From Acidobacteriota bacterium (GTDB lineage: Bacteria > Acidobacteriota > Terriglobia > Bryobacterales > Bryobacteraceae), in contig CANIFK010000170.1 of NCBI GenBank assembly GCA_947466555.1, positions 1 to 8,899 on the forward strand: DNA of 8,899 nucleotides, read 5' to 3'. Position numbers and translations under genes: made by a program. The notes below the pieces were generated by a model. The model was not told the origin of the DNA and ran no database searches. It worked only from the letters and a program-made list of their open reading frames with translations. Below are positions 1 through 4,721 of this stretch, piece by piece. Position 1 is the stretch's first letter; each line of letters starts with the position of its first letter.

Positions 1-1
1 C

Positions 2-382
2 GTCCACTCCGCCGGCATGGCCGCCGCCGAAAAACTCTCCGCCGCCGTCGCCGCCCGCAACCGCGGCTCCCAACTCCTCGTCATCGACCTCTTCGGCACC
101 GCCTCCGCCGTCCCCGCCCGCAAAGGCCGCTACGGCGATCACCTCGTCTTCCACCATGCCGACGACGCCAACCGCGTCCAGGACATCCTCACCGGCCTCG
201 CCTGGCTCGCCCGCGGCGGCGCCAAGCCCCGCCTCGTCTGCGGCGAAAGCGCCGAAGCCTGGTGCCGCCTCGCCGCCGCCCTCGCCCCCATGGAGCTCGG
301 TGTCGATTACGACGAACCCCACCGCCGCCAGCTCTCGATCCCCGGCCTCGCCGCCGCCGGCTACCTCCAGCCCCACGAATAG
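2..382 (+). CDS. C-terminal fragment of an unidentified protein (possibly esterase/hydrolase-like)
   Basis: The frame is open from the window edge at base 2 to the TAG at 380-382, so this is the 3' end of a longer gene; the ATG at 17 lies inside the sequence VHSAGMAAAEKL and is probably not the real start. The visible 126 residues are alanine-rich and alternate strand-like and helix-like stretches: LLVIDLFGT, then a YGDHLVFHHADDANRVQD segment, then PRLVCGESAEAW followed by a hydrophobic helix, ending in a short tail (PGLAAAGYLQPHE). This alternation, and the pattern of a Rossmann/hydrolase-like core, recalls the tail of large alpha/beta-hydrolase or acetyl-xylan-esterase-like proteins of acidobacteria, but no catalytic motif lies in this fragment and the call is a guess. 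Codon choice is strongly C-ending like the other + strand genes. It ends 23 bases before the next gene and is probably co-transcribed with it. Confidence 0.7.
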   Translation, partial: VHSAGMAAAEKLSAAVAARNRGSQLLVIDLFGTASAVPARKGRYGDHLVFHHADDANRVQDILTGLAWLARGGAKPRLVCGESAEAWCRLAAALAPMELGVDYDEPHRRQLSIPGLAAAGYLQPHE

Positions 383-405
383 TTTCGATATCATAGCGGG
401 CGCCT

Positions 406-1110
406 ATGTCCGCATTCCCAACCGATTTCGCCAGCGCCATCCGCTCGGCCAAAAATCCCTACCCCGTCATCCGTGGCGATGCCAATCGCCTCCGCTGGTT
501 CCCGCGCCTCATCCGTCCCGATGTCCGCGCCACCGCGCTCCAACTCCTCGAAACCCATCTCACTCCCCACCTCCGCCTCGCCCGCCGCCCCGTCGACCCG
601 GCCCTCATCGCCGACATGACCCAAAACTACACCGAGGCTCTTCCCAAGTCCCTCCGTAACCACACCGCCATGCTCAACGATCCCCGCTCGGCCGCCTCCA
701 AAGCCGCCAAAGCCATCGGCCTCACGGCATTCCTCACCTCCACGTCCCTCAAAGACTTCGCCGAACGCGTCTCCGGCTACCCCCTCTCCCAAACCCCCGG
801 CCTCCAGGTCATCTGCTACCACCCCGGCGACTATGTCGGCCCCCACAACGATCACCACCCCGAAGAAGCCCACCTCCGCGATGGCTACGTCGATCTCCAA
901 ATCACCCTCACCAACGACGACGTCGCCCACCAGTCCCTGCTCTACGAACACAACGGCTTCTTCAACGAAGTGGTCGACATCGCCATCCCCTCCGGCGTCA
1001 GCGTCTCCCACCTGCCCTTCTGGCATCAGGTCACCCCGCTCCAGGCCCGCCGGGGCAGGGAAGCCACCGCCCGCCGCTGGCTCCTCCTGGCCTCGTTCGT
1101 TCGCCGCTAG
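406..1110 (+). CDS. 2-oxoglutarate/Fe(II)-dependent dioxygenase-like protein
   Basis: 234 residues. The C-terminal half carries the signature of the double-stranded beta-helix oxygenases: YHPGDYVGPHNDHHPE contains an HxD pair (H147, D149), a distal histidine follows in SHLPFWHQVTPL (H207, or H202), and a downstream arginine pair (R223/R224 in ARRWLLLASF) sits where the 2-oxoglutarate carboxylate is bound. The first ~115 residues are helical and have no motif I recognise. Enzymes of this superfamily couple decarboxylation of 2-oxoglutarate to hydroxylation of a protein, nucleic-acid or small-molecule substrate; the substrate here cannot be told. No signal peptide is seen, so it should be cytoplasmic. 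The ATG at 406 is the first in-frame start after the upstream stop; there is no strong ribosome site in front of it, which fits read-through from the upstream gene. A 211-residue Gly/Val/Asp-rich antisense frame over this gene is a composition shadow. Confidence 0.8.
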   Translation: MSAFPTDFASAIRSAKNPYPVIRGDANRLRWFPRLIRPDVRATALQLLETHLTPHLRLARRPVDPALIADMTQNYTEALPKSLRNHTAMLNDPRSAASKAAKAIGLTAFLTSTSLKDFAERVSGYPLSQTPGLQVICYHPGDYVGPHNDHHPEEAHLRDGYVDLQITLTNDDVAHQSLLYEHNGFFNEVVDIAIPSGVSVSHLPFWHQVTPLQARRGREATARRWLLLASFVRR

Positions 1111-1112
1111 GC

Positions 1113-1156
1113 CTATACTTCGGAATACCCCGTCCGGTATAGTTACCCCGGACGGG
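1113..1156. promoter_or_regulatory. Overlapping inverted repeats between the oxygenase gene and the pilin gene
   Basis: Three palindromes overlap just after the oxygenase stop codon. (a) CTATAC 1113-1118 pairs with GTATAG 1137-1142, with CGGA 1121-1124 pairing with TCCG 1133-1136 inside it. (b) ATACC 1125-1129 pairs with GGTAT 1136-1140. (c) CCCGTCCGG 1129-1137 pairs perfectly with CCGGACGGG 1148-1156 across a 10-base loop. Structures (a) and (c) share bases 1129-1142, so only one can form at a time. No T-run follows, so a simple intrinsic terminator is unlikely. TATACT (1114-1119) and TATAGT (1138-1143) also look like -10 hexamers, so this may be an operator over a pilin promoter or an RNA switch in the leader. 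The repeats are seen directly; the role is inferred. Confidence 0.55.
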
Positions 1157-1227
1157 ATACGTCACCAAACCACGTCCTGTAGGTTTTCGCATGCAGTGTT
1201 TCCAGCCCCATTCGCCCGTAAGCTCGA

Positions 1228-1238
1228 AGAGGGAAGGA
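1228..1238 (+). promoter_or_regulatory. Ribosome binding site of the pilin gene
   Basis: Purine-only run AGAGGGAAGGA ending 10 bases before GTG 1249. It supports the GTG start, as no in-frame ATG fits the class III leader. Confidence 0.6.
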
Positions 1239-1248
1239 AACCAATACC

Positions 1249-1449
1249 GTGAACAAAATCAAGAACTACATCTTATCCGCCCGTATCTGGAAGGATACCC
1301 AGGGCCAGGACCTGATCGAATACGCTCTTATGGCCGGCTTTGTCGCCGTCGCCGCCGGCGCCGTCATGCCCGGCGTCAACACCAACATCAGCCAGATCTT
1401 TTCCAAGATCGCCAGCTCCCTCGGCTCGGCCTCCTCGCAAGGCTCCTAA
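1249..1449 (+). CDS. Flp/Fap-type (type IVb) pilin, orphan
   Basis: 66 residues with the full layout of a Flp pilin precursor. A short basic leader (residues 1-19) ends in glycine and is followed by QDLIEYALM; in this family prepilin peptidase cuts after the glycine, with glutamate at +5 and tyrosine at +6, here G19|Q20 with E24 and Y25. A hydrophobic helix (about residues 26-43) follows, then a short Ser/Ala-rich tail, giving a mature pilin of 47 residues. Flp pilins are held in the inner membrane and assembled by the Tad secretion machine into adhesive fibres. The start is GTG at 1249, chosen because the purine-rich AGAGGGAAGGA (1228-1238) lies about 10 bases upstream and because it gives the normal leader length. 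None of the tad/cpa/rcp assembly genes is in the window, so the gene stands alone here. It converges on the redoxin gene at 2132-1593. Confidence 0.92.
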   Translation: MNKIKNYILSARIWKDTQGQDLIEYALMAGFVAVAAGAVMPGVNTNISQIFSKIASSLGSASSQGS

Positions 1450-1464
1450 TCCGCTCTTCCCTGT

Positions 1465-1501
1465 CCGGTTCATCACACAAGCCGCCGGTGCATCACACAA
1501 G
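1465..1501. repeat. Two-copy direct repeat, 17 bp with 20-bp period
   Basis: CCGGT(T/G)CATCACACAAG occurs at 1465-1481 and again at 1485-1501 with one mismatch. The 11-base core CATCACACAAG is identical (1471-1481 and 1491-1501). The period is exactly 20 bases, about two helical turns. It lies in the gap between the convergent pilin and redoxin genes, 15 bases after the pilin stop codon. It may be a protein-binding site or a small replication-slippage duplication. Confidence 0.75.
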
Positions 1502-1503
1502 AA

Positions 1504-1545
1504 GATGGGTACGCCACCGCATGCCGGGCGTCCCATCGCAGGTTG
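1504..1545. repeat. Hairpin repeat, copy 1 (intergenic), matching the interior of the redoxin gene
   Basis: Bases 1504-1515 and 1528-1545 are identical to bases 1699-1710 and 1723-1740, at a constant offset of 195; the 12 bases between the two blocks differ (5 of 12 match). The arms fold: GATGGG 1504-1509 pairs with CCCATC 1532-1537, and ACGCC 1511-1515 with GGCGT 1527-1531, leaving T1510 bulged and an 11-base loop. Read on the minus strand, copy 1 would encode NLRWDARHAVAYPSS, against NLRWDAPKETAYPST in the intact gene, then soon hits a stop. It is either a decayed fragment of a second redoxin copy or a member of a hairpin repeat family. By position it could also serve as a shared transcription stop between the two convergent genes. 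Confidence 0.75.
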
Positions 1546-1592
1546 GAGTGGTATGGCAGGGAAAGTTTCGTAACCTATTCATCTACCGTATC

Positions 1593-2132
1593 TTATTTTG
1601 CCAAGGCGGCTAGAATCTCCGCCGCCGTCGCACGGCCTCCGTGCGAGTCGCTCACCTTGGCGTAGGTAATCTTCCCGCTCTTGTCCAACACAAATGTCGA
1701 TGGGTACGCCGTCTCTTTCGGCGCGTCCCATCGCAGGTTGTAGCGCAGCACCATCGCGTAGTCCGGGTCCACCAGCAGGGTGAAGTGTTGCGGCAGATTC
1801 TTGTCGCTAACAAACTCATTCGCCTTGCTTTGTGCAATATCGCGCGGCCCCGGATACACCATCACCACCCGCGCCCCCGCCTTCGCAAACCCGTCGGCAT
1901 TCCGCACCAGCTCCCCCACCTGCCGGTTACACAACGGGCACTGATACCCCGGAAATCCACGCAAAACCACCAGCACCACCGGGCCCTGCCCCGTGAACCC
2001 GGACAGCTTCCGCGCCGTCCCCGCCAAATCGGCCAGCGCAAAGTCGGGTGCCTTCTCGCCCACCCCAGGCGGCGCCGCCGTCATCACAGCGGACGTCAAG
2101 GCTAGAAAGGAAAGGAGCAGTAGCATTCGCAT
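1593..2132 (-). CDS. Exported AhpC/TSA-type redoxin (peroxiredoxin-like)
   Basis: 179 residues. Residues 1-20 form a signal peptide (MRMLLLLSFLALTSAV core, likely cut near MTAA-PP), so the protein acts outside the cytoplasm. The thioredoxin-fold domain starts at GEKAPDFALADLAG (residues 25-38), has the active-site segment RGFPGYQCPLCNRQ with C65 and C68, then DPDYAMVLRYNLRWD and the PSTFVLDKSG strand with its cis-proline region. The C-P-L-C arrangement fits the PRX-like branch of the AhpC/TSA family: thiol-dependent peroxide reduction or a thiol-disulfide exchange role. Which of the two cannot be told. The ATG at 2132 is well supported by AGGAG (2136-2140 on this strand) five bases upstream and by the signal peptide. 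It lies 29 bases after the nagA-like gene and is probably its operon partner, though no functional link is obvious. Confidence 0.88.
   Translation of the reverse strand: MRMLLLLSFLALTSAVMTAAPPGVGEKAPDFALADLAGTARKLSGFTGQGPVVLVVLRGFPGYQCPLCNRQVGELVRNADGFAKAGARVVMVYPGPRDIAQSKANEFVSDKNLPQHFTLLVDPDYAMVLRYNLRWDAPKETAYPSTFVLDKSGKITYAKVSDSHGGRATAAEILAALAK
1699..1740. repeat. Hairpin repeat, copy 2 (inside the redoxin gene)
   Basis: Second copy of the sequence at 1504-1545, lying within the coding region for residues around NLRWDAPKETAYPST of the redoxin. It keeps a 10-bp bulged stem (GATGGG/CCCATC and ACGC/GCGT, T1705 bulged) with a 13-base loop. As the encoded peptide fits the usual PSTFVLDKSG strand of redoxins, this copy looks like the parent sequence. 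Confidence 0.75.
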
Positions 2133-2135
2133 CTG

Positions 2136-2140
2136 CTCCT
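2136..2140 (-). promoter_or_regulatory. Ribosome binding site of the redoxin gene
   Basis: AGGAG on the minus strand, in the 29-base gap after the nagA-like gene, with a 3-base spacer (CAG) before ATG 2132 by strict count. It argues for independent translation of the second gene in the unit. Confidence 0.65.
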
Positions 2141-2161
2141 AAATCCCAAATACCCCCCGGC

Positions 2162-3313
2162 CTATTCCCGGAAAAAACAATTTCCGTTAATCCACGTCTC
2201 CCGGATCCGGATACTCTTCGCCGCCTCATCAAAGTCGAACACCACAAAGTCCGCCTTCTCCCCCGCCGCTAACCCCTTCATCCGCCCCCCAATCCGCCCA
2301 ACCCGCGCCGGATTCCGCGTCGCCATCGTCAACGCCTCCACCAGCGTCAACCCCGCCATCTTCATCAAATTCTCCACACCCTTATGCATCTTCAACGCCG
2401 ACCCCGCCAACCGCGTCTGCCCCGCCAGCACCACCCGGTCGTCCTCGGTCAAATCCACCGGCTGGTCGCCCAGGAAGTACCGCCCCGGCTTCGCCCCGGC
2501 CGGCGAACTGGCATCGGTCACCAGAATCGATCGGTCAATCCCCTTCGCTCGCAACGCCACCTTCAAAAAGGCTTCCCCAATGTGTATGCCATCCACAATG
2601 AAGTCCGCGTTCAACCGGTCCTCGGCCATCTGTTCCCACAAATAGTTCGGATGGCGCGACATCACCGAGTGCGCCCCGTTCCCCAAATGGGTCGATAGCG
2701 TCGCCCCCGCGCTCACCGCCGCCTGGATATGCTCCCGCTTCGCCGCCGTGTGCCCGATCGAAACGGTCACCCCGTCCCGAACCAGTGCTTCGATATAGGC
2801 CGGCGCCTCCGGCCACTCCGGCGCCAGCGTGACCAGTTTGATCAACCCGTCCGTCGCCTCCTGCCATCGGCGATACTCCTCCACGTCCGGCTTCCGCACA
2901 TGCTGCACCGGATGCGCCCCTCGCGGCCCGTCCTCGGCGGCAATATGCGGCCCCTCCACATGGAACCCGGCAATCGCTTCCCCCTCCGGCAACGCCAGCT
3001 TCGCCGCATACAGGTTCTGCAACGATCCCAGCATCCCCTCCCGGCTCCCCGTGATCACCGTCGGCAACAGCCGCGTCGTCCCCGTCGCAAACTGCGTTCG
3101 CAACGACCGCGCAATGTCCTCATGCGTCGTCTCCGGCGAGTTGTAATCCACGCCGTCAAACCCGTTCACCTGCAGGTCGATGAACCCGGGCGCCACGTAC
3201 GGCAACCCCTCCACCGGCTCCACAAGGTCGTCGGCCAGCAGGATCGTCTGGTCAAATTCCAGCAGAATATTTCCGCCGCGCAGGGCATCGTAGCCAAAAC
3301 ATTTTTTTGCCAT
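2162..3313 (-). CDS. nagA: N-acetylglucosamine-6-phosphate deacetylase family amidohydrolase
   Basis: 383 residues, about the length of E. coli NagA. This cytoplasmic TIM-barrel amidohydrolase removes acetate from GlcNAc-6-phosphate, giving glucosamine-6-phosphate, in amino-sugar use and cell-wall recycling. Seen in order: APGFIDLQVNGF (41-52, the strand-1 motif, with Q48/N50 in place of the HxH of two-metal relatives, as in E. coli NagA), FHVEGPHI (metal ligand E120), SIGHTAA (H188), THLGNGAH (H209), DGIH (H244) and LVTDAS (catalytic D267), then LAGSALKM and the C-terminal NPARVGRIGG segment. The usual HL-F/Y-NAM substrate loop is HLGNGAHSVMSRHP here, a variant that may mark a subfamily. The ATG at 3313 has only a weak purine stretch upstream. 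First gene of a unit with the redoxin. No nagB, kinase or transporter is visible. Codons favour CTG/GTG, unlike the CTC/GTC of + strand genes. Confidence 0.93.
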   Translation of the reverse strand: MAKKCFGYDALRGGNILLEFDQTILLADDLVEPVEGLPYVAPGFIDLQVNGFDGVDYNSPETTHEDIARSLRTQFATGTTRLLPTVITGSREGMLGSLQNLYAAKLALPEGEAIAGFHVEGPHIAAEDGPRGAHPVQHVRKPDVEEYRRWQEATDGLIKLVTLAPEWPEAPAYIEALVRDGVTVSIGHTAAKREHIQAAVSAGATLSTHLGNGAHSVMSRHPNYLWEQMAEDRLNADFIVDGIHIGEAFLKVALRAKGIDRSILVTDASSPAGAKPGRYFLGDQPVDLTEDDRVVLAGQTRLAGSALKMHKGVENLMKMAGLTLVEALTMATRNPARVGRIGGRMKGLAAGEKADFVVFDFDEAAKSIRIRETWINGNCFFRE

Positions 3314-3319
3314 TTTGTT

Positions 3320-3346
3320 TTATCCACAGCTTCCCCACAGGGAAGC
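3320..3346. promoter_or_regulatory. DnaA-box-like pair overlapping a hairpin, upstream of nagA
   Basis: TTATCCACA (3320-3328) is the consensus DnaA box; TTCCCCACA (3331-3339), two mismatches, follows in the same orientation 11 bases on. Overlapping them, GCTTCCC (3329-3335) pairs with GGGAAGC (3340-3346) around a 4-base CACA loop. The block starts 7 bases before the nagA start codon, so it lies in the leader of that mRNA. A perfect 9-mer somewhere in 8.9 kb is not very rare by chance, so DnaA binding is only a possibility; the hairpin may instead affect translation of nagA. Confidence 0.4.
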
Positions 3347-3595
3347 CATTCTAACTCTAACAAATGAAACGAGAAAAAGATCGTGGAAAGCGTGCGAATT
3401 TCGCTGGTGTCCGGCCTCGGAAACTGGTAAAACTATTTACAGATTCCGCGGGATGCGGCGCACGAGGCTGATCTCGGGGGAGGTGGCCGGAGCGCTCTTC
3501 CCGCGGTTTTCGTTTTTAAGTATCACTTTAAGTTTTCCGAAAGGTCACGGCGTGATTCGCCCCACGCTGCGACGCCAGGTTCCGGGGCGCTAACT

Positions 3596-3660
3596 AAAAC
3601 CGGCGTCCCCGCCTCCGCGGCAAGGTCCTAAAACCCTGCCACAGAAACGGAGACGCCGGC
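3596..3660 (-). terminator. Probable terminator of ilvE (large bulged inverted repeat)
   Basis: Thirty bases past the ilvE stop codon. CCGGCGT 3600-3606 pairs with ACGCCGG 3653-3659; inside it CTCCG 3613-3617 pairs with CGGAG 3648-3652, and inside that GGCAAGG 3619-3625 pairs with CCCTGCC 3634-3640 with one mismatch. On the minus strand the stem is followed by TTTTAG, a short T-run of the kind seen at intrinsic terminators. The stem is longer than a typical terminator and bulged on one side, so a separate structured RNA is possible. Confidence 0.55.
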
Positions 3661-3690
3661 AGAAGAAAGCGCCCCCGAACCGACTCCCTC

Positions 3691-4611
3691 TTAAAGAGCC
3701 GTCAGCCAACCCTCGGTGTCCGGCTCGGTTCCGTTAATGATGCCGAAGAACGCCTTCTGCAGTTTCTCCGTCACCGGGCCACGCGACCCCGAACCAATCT
3801 TGATCTTATCGATCGACCGGATCGGCGTCACTTCCGCCGCCGTGCCCGTAAAGAACACTTCGTCGGCAATGTAGAGCATCTCGCGCGGGATCATCGATTC
3901 GGTAATCTCAATCCCCAACTTCTTCGCCAGCTTGATAATCGAGTCCCGCGTGATCCCCGGCAGTGCCGAGTTCCCCAGCGGCGGCGTCACCATCTTCCCG
4001 TCGCGAATGACGAAGATGTTCTCGCCCGACCCTTCCGAAATGTACCCGTTCGTGTCCAACGCAATCCCCTCGGCATAACCGTTGGCATGCGCTTCCATCC
4101 GGATTAGCTGCGAATTCATGTAGTTCGCCGCGGCTTTCGCCAGCGCCGGCAGCGTATTCGGCGCAATCCGGTTCCAAGAGGAGATGCAAACGTCCACACC
4201 CTCGGCCAGCGCCTCTTCGCCCAAATACTTGCCCCACTCCCAGCACGCAATGTACAGGTCCAGCGGATTGTTAATTCCCAACACACCCACGTCGCTGTAG
4301 CCGCGCAGGAGAATCGGCCGTACGTAGCAGGCCTCAAGCTTGTTGACGCGGATAAGCTCGAGAGTCGCTGCCGTCATATCGGCTACACCGAACGAAATGC
4401 CGTCCATGCGGTAAATCTTCGCGGAATCGAGCAACCGGCGGTAGTGCTCGTTTACGCGGAAAAGCCGCGGACCATTCGGAGTTGAATAGCAGCGGATGCC
4501 TTCAAACACCGCGCTGCCGTAGCTAACAACATGGGAGAGCACATGGATTTGCGCCGCGTCCCACGGGATAAACTTCCCGTTACACCAAATTTTTTCAGTA
4601 GGCGTCAACAT
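3691..4611 (-). CDS. ilvE: Branched-chain amino acid aminotransferase
   Basis: 306 residues, close to E. coli IlvE (309). A class IV pyridoxal-phosphate aminotransferase that exchanges the amino group between glutamate and the 2-oxo acids of leucine, isoleucine and valine, the last step of their synthesis; cytoplasmic. Seen: KIWCNGKFIPWDAAQIHVLSH at the N-terminus (positions 7-27), YGSAVFEGIRCY (31-42), SSWNRIAPNTLPALAKAAANY with the PLP lysine at K159, GIALDTNGYISEGSGENIF with E193 (cofactor pyridine nitrogen), SALPGITRDSII, and FFTGTAAEVTPIRSID (253-268) that binds the cofactor phosphate. Every key residue is present. The ATG at 4611 is preceded in frame by only a few codons before a stop, so the start is firm. 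Monocistronic by position: a divergent gene lies upstream and a probable terminator downstream. Confidence 0.96.
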   Translation of the reverse strand: MLTPTEKIWCNGKFIPWDAAQIHVLSHVVSYGSAVFEGIRCYSTPNGPRLFRVNEHYRRLLDSAKIYRMDGISFGVADMTAATLELIRVNKLEACYVRPILLRGYSDVGVLGINNPLDLYIACWEWGKYLGEEALAEGVDVCISSWNRIAPNTLPALAKAAANYMNSQLIRMEAHANGYAEGIALDTNGYISEGSGENIFVIRDGKMVTPPLGNSALPGITRDSIIKLAKKLGIEITESMIPREMLYIADEVFFTGTAAEVTPIRSIDKIKIGSGSRGPVTEKLQKAFFGIINGTEPDTEGWLTAL

Positions 4612-4617
4612 TACTCC

Positions 4618-4623
4618 ATTATA
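4618..4623 (-). promoter_or_regulatory. -10 element of ilvE, possibly giving a leaderless mRNA
   Basis: A perfect TATAAT on the minus strand, separated from ATG 4611 by only GGAGTA. Transcription normally begins 6-8 bases after the -10 hexamer, which would put it at or within a base or two of the A of the start codon. The GGAG in between would be too close (2 bases) to serve as a ribosome site. No good -35 hexamer is visible 16-18 bases upstream. Confidence 0.5.
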
Positions 4624-4686
4624 AGCGGATTACGCTGCAACTCCTCGCGCGCCTTTGGCATCCTACGGAACGAATCCCAGCCCGTG

Positions 4687-4711
4687 TAAAATGACCACTG
4701 GCCCTCTGGAG
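4687..4711 (+). promoter_or_regulatory. Possible -10 and ribosome site of the M48 protease gene
   Basis: TAAAAT (4687-4692) stands out in GC-rich DNA at a suitable distance upstream, and CTGGAG (4706-4711) ends 10 bases before ATG 4722. No clear -35 is seen. The promoter faces away from that of ilvE within a 110-base gap. Confidence 0.35.
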
Positions 4712-4721
4712 ACACTCTTCT

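Larger units (their letters stand above)
3314..3690. other. 377-base gene-free region between nagA and ilvE
   Basis: This is more AT-rich than the rest and carries no convincing gene; a 92-codon + frame (3315-3593) has no recognisable features. From the nagA side: two DnaA-box-like 9-mers (3320-3339), a 7-bp hairpin (3329-3346), a possible minus-strand -10 TAGAAT (3353-3348) without a clear -35, a short dyad GTAAA/TTTAC (3427-3431 and 3436-3440), TTTAAGT twice 12 bases apart (3515-3521 and 3527-3533), and then the large inverted repeat behind ilvE (3600-3659). It must hold the promoter of the nagA unit. The stretch 3441-3510 is GC-rich and I see nothing in it. Confidence 0.6.

Noticed and set aside
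391..1026. 211-codon minus-strand frame
   Set aside because: Antisense to the 2OG-Fe(II) oxygenase gene; low-complexity Gly/Val/Glu composition and no motif.
1485..1545. Start of a CRISPR array or tandem-repeat array
   Set aside because: Only two copies of a 17-bp repeat with 3-base spacing, no further units and no cas genes.
1191..1613. 140-codon + strand frame overlapping the pilin gene
   Set aside because: It is out of frame with the pilin, which has a clear prepilin signature; the frame runs through the intergenic repeats and has no recognisable content.
2729..3367. 212-codon + strand frame
   Set aside because: Antisense to nagA; Arg/Pro/His-rich without domain structure.
3315..3593. 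92-codon + strand frame in the nagA-ilvE gap
   Set aside because: No ribosome site before the ATG, no domain or signal, and it reads through the DnaA-like boxes and hairpin; composition does not match the C-ending codons of + strand genes.
3314..3690. Chromosomal replication origin
   Set aside because: Only one exact and one degenerate DnaA box, no long AT-rich unwinding stretch, and no dnaA, dnaN, rpmH or parAB nearby.
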